From Scalesia atractyloides (Eukaryota > Streptophyta > Magnoliopsida > Asterales > Asteraceae), in the NCBI GenBank assembly GCA_947069175.1, contig CAMTDV010000017.1:37643126-37707125 (forward strand): 64,000 bases of DNA, given 5' to 3'. Position numbers and translations under genes: made by a program. Under the pieces are notes generated by a model, which did no database searches, had not been told where the DNA came from, and was given only the letters and a program-made list of their open reading frames with translations. Shown here piece by piece: positions 1-10,740 of the stretch; within the stretch, counting starts at the first letter, position 1; every line of letters starts with the position of its first letter.

Positions 1-1463
1 TAGTTAAATGTAGACATCTTGTATTAGTATTCTATTTTCTACTAGTTGTAATTGACTTTCGAGTTATTGCAATGCTAAATGTTCCTTTTTCAAGTTCTTA
101 TTTGTTTGTTTTAGTTGTGCTCCTTGGTTGGCTTTACGAAGTTCATCACAGTATGACCTTAGAAGACCATATTGCTCTCGGTAATCACCAATCATCCTGG
201 TAGTTGCTAACCTCTTAGCTCTGAACACCTTCTGTAATGATATTTCTAACTGATGCTTCCAAAGAAGTTGAGTTTGAATTGTTTGAATTGGCATCTCCGG
301 ATTGCTTTCAATCAGGGGTTGGATCTCCCTAGCAATAGAACTCATTGTATACAATGATTCGTCCATGCTTGTCAGACAGTTATGATAATTATGAACTGTC
401 TTCACACACCATTTCTCCTTAGCCGTTTTCCTTGAGATGTGAACTGCCCAAGCGCAGGTGGGCTTTGTATGCCTTTAATGTGCTTGTATTTTGCCCTACT
501 TCCTTGATTTTACTATTTTTCCCCTCCTTATCTCCTTTTTTTGTAGCACCAAGTGGTGGATTACTACTAAAACACACAACTCTGTACCTTAACAACTCGT
601 TTTTAAGGATAAAGACATCCCTCTTAGCCTTAAGAGCATAGTTTTTCACCATCTCGTTCATCTTACTGTTGGCATCGATAAGCTGACCAACATAGAATGG
701 TACATACTCTACACCCTTCTCTTTGGCAGCAGCCTTCTTTTTCCTCCTTATCTTCTTGGCAACCCTATCTCTAAGTAATGTATTGTCATCAGACCCACTA
801 TCAAAGTCATCCAGGTCTACTGGAAGATGACATTCTACATTTCTCTCATCATCATGATCCCCATCACTTGACCCATCTAGTTCTTCGCGGGTAAATTCTA
901 CATTTGCCCTGAATCTTTGCATATCCACCTCAATTTCATAACCCATATTATCTTCCTCAACATATTCATAATCTGGATCATCTAGGTCATTTTCTTCATA
1001 AATTTCCTTCTCCTTTAGATACTGATTTTCATTCTGATCTTCATTTTCATTGCCAGCCATATACTCAACAAGCTATGCATTGTGAGCTAAAACTGATGCT
1101 GGAACAATTTCTTTACATGGCCATGATTGATCTTGAAGACACTCCACAACATTGTTGGCCTCTAGTGTTCAACATACATGTCTATAAAGTGAACACCTTG
1201 ACACACATGATCAAACATAGCTTCTAAATTAACATCACATCTTAATGTCCTAAGCCCAAAATCCAAAGACACATAAGGTTCCTTGTAATGAATGTAGAAT
1301 ACGATACCATCATCGTAACCTATTTTCTTAATCATTTCCTCTAAAACATCGATAGTCAACATACGCAAGTCTACATGATCAATGTGGTTGATCTTTCCAT
1401 CTAAGTAATCCTTATTTGGGTTTTCTACAAATTACCTTCGTGGTGTACCCTAATTGTAAATTA
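1..1463 (-). pseudogene. MULE-1: N-terminal part of a Mutator-like transposase, broken
   Basis: Reading on the minus strand from about 1463 there is a PB1-like N-terminal domain typical of plant MULE proteins (motifs VHHEGN, DHVDL, YDDG, DFGL, IDMYVEH; about 1430-1165). An acidic Asp/Glu/Ser-rich linker follows (1060-800), then a basic stretch and the FYVGQ block (about 700-600), then the pre-transposase region with WCVKTVHNYHNC and FRAKR...EQYG..YC.ELRK (about 450-110). The MULE catalytic domain would lie left of the window. At least two frameshifts are visible: about 1430, between the VHHEGN and ENPNKDYLDG motifs, and about 465, before CAWAVHIS. A stop also precedes FTIRVHHEGN. The family is a DNA transposase acting on terminal inverted repeats. 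It is not related in sequence frame to MULE-2. Domain order is clear; exact exon limits are not. Confidence 0.75.
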
Positions 1464-2349
1464 TCTCTGAGCGTCACCTGTAAACAAACGTCAACATCAG
1501 ATTAAAACAGCAAAAGCTTCAATTTTTACCCAAGTAAGACCTTTATGCTTGGATGTCACATAGGGTACATCTCGTCTAGTTCGAAATACTGATCTTCAAC
1601 TCTAATCTTCCATAATCGAAGATCCATAATGTTAATAACTTGGATACCGGTTGAAATCGTTCAAACGTGCAAGAGCGCGATGTACAAAACGAATGCTTGA
1701 TGAACTTACTAGGTTAAGTTTAGGGTTTGGGATTGAGCAAATGTGGAACATAAGGGATGGAACAAATGATTTGGGTGAAATTACCAAGTTACCTTTTAAC
1801 CGTCAGAAGATAATGACTAAAACTAACGGACACAAAGACCAGGGGTAACATTTGCCTAAATAGACATCGTTGGGGGGTCAGACAACAAAATTTTCGTTTT
1901 AGAGGGTAGGGGTGTCAATCGTATATAACCCCAGAGGGTAAAACTGCAGTTTACTCTTGCTTTTATTATTATCATTATGTCTTTTTCTCCGGTTATTTAG
2001 TATAATGTGTTTATTGTTATGTAATTCGATGCGATCTAATTTGATCCAACCCAACCTAATTTTTTTTTTGCTTTAGGTTATTCTAAAGCTGAGTATAAAA
2101 AGAAATCACATCATAAACATTTATTTTTTAACCACGCAACTCCTCCAAATCGATTTAGCCTTTGGGCACCTTAGAAGACGTGATCAGTAGTTGGGACATG
2201 TAATAAATAACTTTTGAAGTGGAACACTGGGACAGTTCATAGATTTATTAAAAAAGGTTGACTGTTTAACTGGGAAATGTATAATTCCAATTGAATGAGG
2301 TTGACCATTTAACAGGTAGATGTATAATTCCAATTTAATTAAAGAAGGA
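1464..2349. other. No gene recognised
   Basis: AT-rich upstream flank of MULE-1. Short open stretches are present but lack recognisable motifs. It may contain the MULE-1 promoter and terminal repeat, but I cannot define an inverted-repeat edge because the other end is outside the window. Confidence 0.5.
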
Positions 2350-2570
2350 TTTGTCAAAGAGGTAGTGGTAGACTGGTTGGATAAAGAATTGATGTTCCTT
2401 ATGACTTGGGTTTGATTCCCACTCTCCTTATTATTTTCTGCGGGTGGAGGTCGGGTTTCCACGCATCTGGGGAGAGCCAATGGGTTGGTGACGGTCGAGT
2501 AGTCGACCTTGATCACAATGCCCGGTGTCAGGTTGGCACGCCGTTCCTTGCCGTTTAAAAAAAGGGTGAG
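2350..2570 (+). repeat. Possible tRNA-derived SINE
   Basis: A box-like sequence (TAGTGGTAGACTGG, about 2361-2374) is followed about 35 nt later by a B box-like GGTTTGATTCCC (about 2409-2420), the spacing of a pol III tRNA promoter. A GC-richer body follows, then a homopolymer A run near 2557 that could be a SINE tail. No convincing target-site duplication was found, so this is tentative. It could also be a chance tRNA-like match. Confidence 0.35.
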
Positions 2571-2579
2571 GGTATTGAT

Positions 2580-3017
2580 GCATCCCTAGTTTTTATGTGC
2601 ACATCCCCCAGAGGCAGCGTATAGGACTCTAAGAGGCGTATACAGTGTGAAAGCATTAAATGCGTCAGAAAAGGGTATTGATACGCCTCTCATTGCCCTA
2701 TGAGGGGCGTATTAGATTGTGGTAGTTGAAGCAATAAACCCTATACGCCTCTCATTGCACTATGAGCGGCTTATAAGCATGACTTTTGATGAATTTAAGG
2801 TATAATTACTGACATCCAGGGATTTCAGTCTGAAAATGCGTGAAAAGGTAACCCCATACGCGCTTATGGATCTATACGCCACTTACCGACCAAGAAAATG
2901 TTATTTCCCCAAGCATACGGGAACTATATGTTGCACATGTTCAAAACTCACAAAATACCAATGAAAATGATGAAAATTTTCAAATAAAAACGTTGGTTGA
3001 AACCGTGAAGCATAAAG
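2580..3017 (+). repeat. MULE-2 left terminal region with inverted-repeat hairpins
   Basis: Contains the recurring core TATACGCCTC(T)CATTG. At 2681-2693/2700-2712 it forms a 13-bp dyad (ATACGCCTCTCAT facing ATGAGGGGCGTAT, one mismatch, 6-nt loop). A second, weaker copy lies at 2743-2755/2762-2774. The same vocabulary (ATACG, GACGCGTATA, CTCATTG) recurs right of the MULE-2 coding region at 29876-30099. I therefore read both as (sub)terminal regions of one MULE. An exact TIR and a 9-10 bp target duplication were not found. Confidence 0.5.
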
Positions 3018-3521
3018 ATGTCGTTTTGGGACATTGGTAATGTTTTTGACGAAGATTCAGACCAGTCATACATCTCCGAAAGCGTTTGGTTATCCGGCGT
3101 GGATCGCGTGAGGAGGAGGTTGTGTATGTGCCTCGTTGTGATGACGGGGGTGTGCGTCCCATGCTACCTGATTTGAACCAGGTGTTTTTAGATGAGGCAG
3201 AACCATCTTACATTGCCCAAAGTTATCCGCGACACGAATACGGGACTTACCATTCACATACGGAAAACTAACACAGGTTAGAGTATGAGGAAGGTGCTAA
3301 GGACTTTGAGGAAAATGATAACGAAGTCGAAGAAGGTGCTAACGACTTTGAGGAAAATGAATACAAAGTCGAGGAATGTGCTATCGAGGAAGGTGTAATG
3401 CACTTTGAGGAAGGTGTTGAGGACGACGAAGGTGCTAACGAGGAAGGTGTTGACAACGACGAACGTGCTAACGAGGAAGGTGCTAACGAGGAAGGTGCTA
3501 ATGACGAGAAAAAACAAAAAG
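3018..3521 (+). pseudogene. MULE-2 exon 1 (acidic N-terminus)
   Basis: The first ATG (3018) opens MSFWDIGNVFDEDSDQSYIS. A frameshift near 3105 moves reading to a frame with RCDDGGVRPMLPDLNQVF and then PRHEYGTYHSHTEN, which ends in a stop at about 3269. Beyond the stop the same frame continues as an acidic tandem repeat (EEGAN/EEGV units, about 3290-3510), ending at KKQKG beside a GTATGA splice-donor-like sequence at 3521-3522. The function of this acidic N-terminus is unknown. It is assigned to MULE-2 because the FAR1-type domain resumes after an acceptor at 27060 on the other side of the inserted nest. The frameshift and stop make it a pseudogene. Confidence 0.55.
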
Positions 3522-3578
3522 GTATGATATAACTGTCAATTACGTGTTATTGTGCTATATATAATGTTTATATAATTC

Positions 3579-3583
3579 TAGAG
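3579..3583. repeat. Target-site duplication TAGAG (left) of the copia nest
   Basis: TAGAG directly precedes the TGTTAGG LTR start at 3584. The partner TAGAG is at 26637-26641, directly after the LTR end CCAACA. Confidence 0.9.
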
Positions 3584-4221
3584 TGTTAGGATATAAGTTT
3601 GATTTACTTGTAGTTTTTGTTTCAAAAATGGAAATATGATTGAAATTCAAAGTAAATGCAGCGGAATAGAATGGAAAACTATTACTACAAGTAAAGGTCG
3701 TTTGTTTTCATCATCATCATCATGCTTTCAAGTATATAAACTTTGCATGTGATTCACAAACTCCCCCTCAGCCTATTGTAACAATTTGATAGTACAGGAA
3801 ATGGAAAAAGATGATTGGTGTAAAGATCTTTTTAAGAAGACGAAGTTTACTGTTACATCGACTCAACTATTTATACTAACTATCTAACCTCTAAGCATCT
3901 TTTGATGACGTCAGTGTTGATAGTGACATATAACAATAAACTAACAAACTCAAAACACTGACCCCTAACAACTGATAGTGCAAATGCACTATTACATTGA
4001 ATATAAAACTAATATACTAAACTCTGATGACCATCCTCTGCTTCATATCTTCTGTCAGAGCTTTGGCATGTTGGTGTAGCAGATTATGCAAAGGTATCAG
4101 ACTTTAGGAAAGCAGAGTTTAGGTTATCAAAGGATCTAAACTCTGATAGAAGGACCAAACCGCGAATAGAGTATTTTGGCTTTATATCATCTGTTCCTTT
4201 GTAAAGGGTTCAATCCTAACA
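3584..4221 (-). repeat. copia A/B 3' LTR (recombinant)
   Basis: 638 bp, TGTTAGG...CCTAACA on the plus strand, homologous to the LTRs at 14087 and 26011. A minus-strand TATA-like box TATAAATAG lies at 3867-3875 and is conserved in the other two LTRs. There is a small TCA trinucleotide run near 3707-3721. It serves as 3' LTR for B's internal region, while its outer flank carries A's target duplication. Confidence 0.85.
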
Positions 4222-4234
4222 ATCTCCCCATGGA
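4222..4234 (-). promoter_or_regulatory. copia B polypurine tract
   Basis: Read on the minus strand as CATGGGGAGAT, directly before the 3' LTR. This is the expected position of the plus-strand primer of reverse transcription. Confidence 0.65.
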
Positions 4235-4339
4235 ACAGGTGATGCCAAAAACCCCTTTTATTCTTGGTCTTTATTCCTCAACAGTAAATCTCTGATTTGA
4301 CCTTTGAACTGCAATTCGAAATTCAAAGGTTCCTCATCA

Positions 4340-7300
4340 TCATCCTTTTCTAGTACCAGGTCCATATGTTCTTGGAGGTCTTCTAACACACAGCCCATAT
4401 GCATCCTCCATTTTCATCTTGGTAGTTGTGCCATTAGACTTGAGAAGAGTCAATTCTTGGGAGTTTTTGTCAACTTTCCACTTTAGAATTTTTGGGTCTG
4501 ATGGCTTTCTAGGATGGAATGTTATTGTTGAGGTAGGTAGAATTGATTGACTTGCCATCTGAGAATGATCTTCTTCAAGTTTTTGACTGGTTTCATTAGT
4601 ATGGAAATCAATCATGTTTTGGATTCCTTCCTTTATGTGCTCATACACTCTCTTGTCTTCTTCTACCACATCCATTTGCCTTTTTCTTTAATTTAAGGCC
4701 AGAATAGATACAACAGATGTTTCAGATGATTTTGAAGAGTGTTGGGTCTGTTGAGTTGTATCCTTTGTTGCATACACTGGCTTCTTTGGCAAAGATGGAT
4801 CAGTTTTTCTTCTTTTCTCAAGCCATTTGTATGTTTCAACCACCTTAACCTCTGTCCACCTCATGATTTGGTTCTTTGACCTATAATTTACAGCAATCAA
4901 CTCTTCCTTCATTCTTCTTAACTTTAAGTTCTTTTCAGGCAATTTCTTGTATTTATTCCAATATGGAGGAGTTGACTTTCTGAGAGGATCTTTCAATATT
5001 TCTTGCATTCTTTATACTTCTTCTTCCAACTCTCTCACAAACCAGTCTTTGAATTGTGCCCTTGTAGCCTTGTATAACTTGGTTTCCATGATGTGATTGA
5101 TGTAATCTTCTTTAAGGCTTTTATCTTCTCTCTCTGACAGTTGCTTGGACAAGTCTCTTGCGTAGTCTTCTATACTTCTGACTTTGCTCAACTGAAATTT
5201 CTAGTAATTTTGTATTACTCTGTCGGACTTTCCCTTGGTATCCCTTTTGGTGATATCTTCTGCTTGTTTGACTTTAAGCTTCTTGTATTCTTCTAAGTTT
5301 CTTGGTTTGGGATAACCTTTCAGAGATAGAAATTCCCTTTTATCTGGATCTTCTTCTGAAAAGAAGGATTGGATATCTGGTTTAAGAGCTTGTAGCTCCG
5401 GTAGGAAATGAGTGGCAAGAGCCACTTTTGTAATTTGAGAAGAAGGAAGTTTGACAACCGCTGTGGTGGACACTGGTTTTGATGACACATGTATAGGAGA
5501 AGGGATGATCTTATCATCAAGTACAACATTTGTGGTTTTTCTCCTTTTGAATTGGATATTGGGTGATTGTGGTTGTGGAATTCTTGTGGGTGTGGGTAGA
5601 GATATGGTGGAAGTTTGAAATATGATCATAGCTGTGGTTAGATTAACATTTGTTATAACCTCTGATGTATCAACAGATGTTGACACAACAGGTGTTGTAA
5701 CATCTGTTGGGGTTGGTGTATCAACTGCTTTTGAAGAAAGAGGTGTAAGTGTTTTTGTGGGAGCAGAGGATATGGTTGGATTAATAACCGTCTTAGAAGG
5801 AATGGATGGTGATGCTGATTGCCTTGTTTTTCTAACAGGCATCTTCTTTGGTGAAGACCCAACATTTTCTTTTCTTTTTGCAGAGCTATCTTTTTCTCAA
5901 CAAGTGCTCTGCTCTCAACCATTACCATTTTCATTGTATTCTCCTTTTCTCTTCAAAGATATCAGCTGTTTCATCAATCTTTTTAGAACCATCGGGTTTA
6001 GGGATAACCACTGTTGGACGTGCACTTTTTTCATCAAGCTTTAGAACTTCTTTCTTTAAAGGTATCTCGCCCTTTTTGGCATCATTAGAGTTGACCAAGA
6101 TTATTGTAGGAGGAGGAGTACCAGTGGTTTGAAGGAGATGAGCCTTGATTTCCTTGATATCTGAAGTAGTATCCATATATCTGGTGTCCACCATGTTTCT
6201 AACCTCTTGCATCTGACGCTTGTGTTGAAGATCAGCATAATACTTTTGTTGTTGAAATAGGGGGTCTAAGGCTTATTTGAGATCATCAGTGGAAGGACAG
6301 AGGGTTGGCTCTTTGAAGCTAACATCTGCTTTAGTAAATCCTTGATTTCATCAACAGAGCTTTCAATTTTGGTAACTCTCTCCGTCAAATCCTTGTATTT
6401 TAGATCATCACCAAATTTAATAGGATCATCTGAAATCCTACCAAAAGTGGTAGTTATATCTATGTCATCATGAACAAGGGTCTCAACCCTGTTTCAAACA
6501 TAGATGCCCCTTGATCTTGGAACTGGGGACTTCCCACTGGAACAGAGGTTACCTTGGTAGCCTCAACAGTGGTTGCCTTCAAAAGAGTCTTATATATGTA
6601 ACCACTGTCGAATTGAAAACTTGGTAGTTTAGCAACTGTAGTAGCTGCTCTTGTTGAACTATCACCAAGGGTTACATTTAACCCAAGGGATGTATCCTCT
6701 TCATGTGCTGAGGGGCTAGCAATGAGTACAGAATCAGACCCAGTCACTTGTTGGAGTATATTCTCATTGATAGGTTGGTGAGAAGAACTAGTTAATGGCT
6801 GTTCTAACTCAATTTCATTAAGCAAAGGCAATATGTTGGGTGGTAGTGATTTTGTTGGTGAAGGTTGTGGTGCTGAAAGAGCCATTGCCTTGGGAGATGG
6901 GCTTTGGAAGATAGAACCAAGTGGTCCTAGAGCTTCATAATTTGGTGTCCTTGTGTTTACAACCTTTTCCTTTTGTGAGGAAGAAGGAGGAGTTTCAAAG
7001 CCAAGTTGAGATTCTAACATCTGCTGTGAAGAAGTATCAGAAGTGTTTACAAGTGATTTTTGGTGGGTTTTTTGGAGATTTTCTTTGGTTTCTTTTTGGA
7101 GATTGCTGGTGTGGGTTTTAGGGCAGTGGTTGTAATGCCCTGATCACCAGGAGCAGTGGGCTCAGTAGCAGGAGGTTGAGATTGAACATTTTGTTCATTT
7201 AAATCTTGCTCAGCCTCATCTACTTGTGTTTTGGAAACTTTATCCTGATTTGTAATTCTTGTAAAAGTTTCATGAGTTTGGCTGCCTGGTTGACTAACAG

Positions 7301-7352
7301 TGCCTTGTTTAACATCATTATCAGGTAACTGATTATGAAGATAAACACTCAA
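4340..7352 (-). pseudogene. copia B extra 3' reading frame, C-terminal parts
   Basis: Continues the reading frame that starts at 8003 beyond a TGA at 7353-7355. Open pieces lie at 7352-7047, 7020-6460, 6212-5931, 5842-5201, 5008-4688 and 4675-4340, in changing frames, so several frameshifts have accumulated. Composition is long and low in hydrophobic segments: Ser/Thr/Pro/Gln-rich stretches (about 7300-6500 and 5840-5500), a possible coiled coil (about 6210-6100) and a Lys/Glu-rich C-terminal block with NQIMRWTEVKVVETYKWLEK (about 4880-4810). I see no transmembrane anchor or signal peptide, so an envelope role is not supported. Position between pol and the 3' LTR matches the additional ORF found in several plant copia lineages (Sirevirus-like). 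Function unknown. Confidence 0.6.
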
Positions 7353-7355
7353 GAA

Positions 7356-8003
7356 TCATGGATGTATCAGAAAAGCTTTACGTTTTTTAATATTATTAAA
7401 ATTTGCCACATGATCATTGAACAATATCTGAGAAAAGTTAAAATTTGATCCAGTTAAGATGGCATAGCCCAGATACTGAATGTTCAATGGTATTTCATTA
7501 AAAGCAGTGGTCTTTGCTAAGAGACATATTAAAAGAGTATGAAAGAAAAATCTCATCTCAGCAGGAAAATTGGGTTTGAAGATTGTCATACCTTTAAATT
7601 GCCCAATGTAACCCCTTTCCAGAAATTCGGCATGCATATCATTTGTAGAAAAGGACACATGATGTGCCATATCATTCAATTTGAACACTTGGGAAATCGA
7701 TTGAGGGCTTATTTGCATTAGTGTTTTGCCCATTCTTGAGATAATAGCATAATGAACATCCTTTTGAGAATGAACCTTTGCATTTGCCCAGAATTGCCAT
7801 TGTGCTTCGAGATAAATTGGGGCTTTGACGGTTAACATATGCAAAAATTTTGATTCTTTCAAGATTTTTATCATTGAATGATATCTTTTGTTTGAATCAG
7901 TTGCATCAAGGATTGCTGTATAGTTGTGAGGAGTTTTGATTATGAGGGTGAATAGTGGTGGTTCTGGTTTGGATTTTGCTTTCAATTTTTCTTTGGGAGC
8001 CAT
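7356..8003 (-). CDS. copia B extra 3' ORF, N-terminal domain
   Basis: 215 codons open from ATG at 8003 (MAPKEKLKAKSKPEPP). A globular domain follows with HSMIKILKESKFLHMLTVKAPIY and WQFWANAKV, then GRQ-free helical stretches, ending at a TGA that interrupts the same frame. It resembles the plant transposon-associated domain found beside pol in copia and gypsy elements (the family named putative plant transposon protein), but that match is from memory of style and needs a profile search. It begins about 430 bp after the pol stop, so it may need its own transcript or splicing. It is probably the best-preserved part of element B. Confidence 0.55.
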   Translation of the reverse strand: MAPKEKLKAKSKPEPPLFTLIIKTPHNYTAILDATDSNKRYHSMIKILKESKFLHMLTVKAPIYLEAQWQFWANAKVHSQKDVHYAIISRMGKTLMQISPQSISQVFKLNDMAHHVSFSTNDMHAEFLERGYIGQFKGMTIFKPNFPAEMRFFFHTLLICLLAKTTAFNEIPLNIQYLGYAILTGSNFNFSQILFNDHVANFNNIKKRKAFLIHP

Positions 8004-8430
8004 GATTGAAAAGGAAACCGTTTTGAGAATTTTGGATTCAACACGATAAAGTGAAACCTCTGTTATGGATAAACAGGGTTTTATAGGGTTTTGAAAAAGT
8101 GACGATGACGTGTCATCTCACGCAAACAACTGACGAATAACGTCTGACCACGTGTAACCTCTGTTTGAAAATGGAAGATAGTTGTTTGGATAAACACTAT
8201 TAGAGAACATGGGCAGTGGATGGGACAGTGTTTTGAAACTATCAGAGGATACACTTTTGACAGTGGATAGACTTTACTAAACGACCAGTGTTTTGATGCT
8301 ATCAGTGGTTTGAAACAGACTTTAAGGATTTGCTGATAAATTCAATTTTAAGCTATTTTTAAGGATGAAATTTTGATTTTCTGAAAACATTTTTATGCTA
8401 TTTACACATAGATCACCAGAAAAATTGTTT
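8004..8430 (-). other. Spacer between pol and the extra ORF of copia B
   Basis: No reading frame. AT-rich with several copies of words such as CAGTGTTTTGA and CTATCAGTGG (about 8220-8310). It may hold a promoter or acceptor site for the extra ORF. I cannot pinpoint one. Confidence 0.4.
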
Positions 8431-9900
8431 TTAATCCATGTTTAGCATTCCAATCCTAGAGATCAAGCTTTCAAAAGTAGATGTACCCAATGCTTTTGTT
8501 AGAACATCTGCTAGCTTATCCTTAGTATGGACATGTTGTAAAGAAATCAAACATTTTTCATAGCAATCCCTCACAAAGTGATGTCTGATGTCAATGTGTT
8601 TTGTTGTGGAGTGAGAGACAGGATTTTTGATGATATTTTCTGCTGCTTGACTGTCAATTTTGAGAGGAGTCTTTAAAGCAGTGACACCAAAATCCAAAAG
8701 TTGATTTGGAAGCCACATGATTTGTACAGTGCAACTTACAGCAGCAATGTATTCTGCCTCAGCAGTGGATGTGGAAACTGCAACTTGCTTTTTACTCTGC
8801 CAAGACACTTGGCAATCACCTAGGAATTGGACACCTCTGGATGTGGACTTCCTTGTTGTCTTGCATCCAGCAAAATCATTATCTGAGTAACCTGAAAGCT
8901 CAATATTTCCATTAGCAGGATACCGGATTCCAAGTGTGGGAGCACCTTTTATGTACCTGAATATCCTTTTGACAACAATAATATCAGACTTTCTAGGTAA
9001 TGATTGGAATCTGGCACAAACACATGTTGCAAACATGATGTCTGGCCTAGAAGCAGTTAGGTACAATAAAGACCCAATCATACTTCTATAAAGTGTTTAT
9101 TCAACCAAGTCATCTTTGTCAACAATAGTGACTAACTTTGAAGTTGCCATGGGTGTGCTGCAAGGTTTAAAATCATCCATATCAAACTTTCTAAGCAGTT
9201 CTTTGACATACTTATTTTAATGGATGAAAGTACCATTGTGCATTTGTTTGACTTGTAAACCAAGTAAACATTGCAACTCACCCATTGAACTCATTTTAAA
9301 CTCTGCTGCCATGAGTTTTCTGAACTCTTCACACATGGCAGTGCATATGGATCCAAAATTGATGTCATCCACATAAATTTGGACAAGCATCAAATCTTTT
9401 CCTTTCCATTTTAAAAACAAGGTTTTATCAATATTACCTCTTGAAAAACCTATGGATAAGAGAAAAGTGGATAGAGTTTCATACCAGACTCTTGGTGCTT
9501 GTTTAAGACCATACAGTGTTTTGTTTAACCTGGACATATGATCAGGATGAAATGGGTCTTCAAATCCAGGAGGTTGGCACACATACACTTCTTCCTTGAT
9601 CTTTCCATACATGAATGCACTTTTGATGTCCATTTGAAACACTTTGATGTTGTGGTTAGCAGCCAAAGCTAAAAACAATCTGATGGCTTCTAACCTTGCT
9701 ACAGGAGCAAAGGTTTCATCATAGTCAATGCCCTATTCCTGTCTGTAGCCTTGAACAACAAGCCTTGCTTTGTTTTTAACAACAATACCCCTTTCATCTG
9801 TTTTGTTCTTGAAGATCCACTTTGTCCCAAACTTGTTGTCTTCTAAACTGAAGGAGCTCCTCTTGCATAGCCTCTACCCAACTGTTGTCTTTTCAGTGCC
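8431..9900 (-). pseudogene. copia B reverse transcriptase and RNase H
   Basis: Reverse transcriptase: QMDIKSAFMYG (first catalytic Asp), LYGLKQAPRVWYE and IYVDDINFGS (the YVDD pair) lie within 9678-9217. Upstream, the palm start (about 9840-9680) is broken by stops. RNase H: open frame 9081-8431 with MIGSLLYLTASRPDI, GYSDNDFAGC, STAEAEYIAA and the C-terminal KHIDIRHHFVRD. It ends at a stop at 8431, the normal copia pol C-terminus. The connector 9216-9082 keeps FKPCSTPMATSK-like residues with stops. Catalytic motifs survive, but stops and frameshifts make the polyprotein non-functional. The gene order (integrase before reverse transcriptase) proves Ty1/copia. Confidence 0.85.
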
Positions 9901-10740
9901 TCTTGGTACTTAATAGATTGGATTAGTGATAGAAAGCCAGCAAAGAGGCAAATATTTTGGGATTGGCTTCTTGTGAGCACCCCCTCATTTATGTTGCCAA
10001 TAACTGGATCCAATGGATGGCTTTTGAGGAAGATCAAATCATCTTCATATGAGACAAGTTCATTTTGAGATGAAGCTTGCAAATGTGTATCATCTGAGCT
10101 ATCCTCTGTTGGTGAATTTGATGGTCCAGCCTCTGATTGGAATGGAGGTGGTGGTATGGGTGGTATGGTAGTGACTGTTTGTTGATTTTTATCCATATTT
10201 GATGGAATTTTATCAACAGTGTTTTGGTTTTGAGAGCATGCAGAGGATTGAGAATTAACCACTGTTGAACCAGCAGTGCTTTCACCATTGTTACTAACAT
10301 CTACTCCTCTGCTTGAAGGACAGATCTTGAAGTTTGGAAGTATGCAATCATATCCTTGCTCTGGTGGTGATGACTGTGATGTACCTGCAGAGTTAGTCTT
10401 GACAGACACATCTTCAAATGTAAATTTATCTAGATCAAATAATTCAACAGGATTTGCTGGAAATTTCAAAGATCAGAGTTCATTGAACTTCACATTTAGA
10501 GTTTCTTCAACACACTTGGTCCTAGAGTTAAACACTCTGTAGGCTTTGGTAGTGGTTGAGTATCCCAGAAAATAACCACAGTCAACTTTGGCTGCAAACT
10601 TGGAGATGGAATCTTTTCAGTTCAAAATAAAACAAGGACAACCAAAAACTTTGAAATATGAGATCAAAGGTTTGATTTCGTAAAGTAGTTCATAAGCAGT
10701 CTTTTGATGCCTAGGGTTAATCAAAACTAGCAAGAAGTGT
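9901..10740 (-). pseudogene. copia B integrase C-terminus and linker
   Basis: Ser/Gln/Pro-rich linker, open from 10469 to 9843 with KFPANPVELFDLDKFTFEDV and later LTRSQSQN, as found between copia integrase and reverse transcriptase. The segment 10740-10470 carries integrase C-terminal traces (YFLGYSTTTKAYRVFN-like) interrupted by stops. The second half contains the MQEELLQF motif that begins the reverse transcriptase domain. Confidence 0.7.

Noticed and set aside
2184..2516. Minus-strand open frame of 110 codons
   Set aside because: Overlaps the SINE candidate, low-complexity composition, no recognisable motif.
4205..4221. GGTTCAATCC near copia LTR ends as a B box
   Set aside because: Recurs in all three LTRs at the very terminus without an A box at suitable distance, so it is better explained as the LTR end sequence.
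5622..6044. Plus-strand 140-codon frame
   Set aside because: Shadow of the Ser/Thr/Pro-rich minus-strand coding region of copia B.
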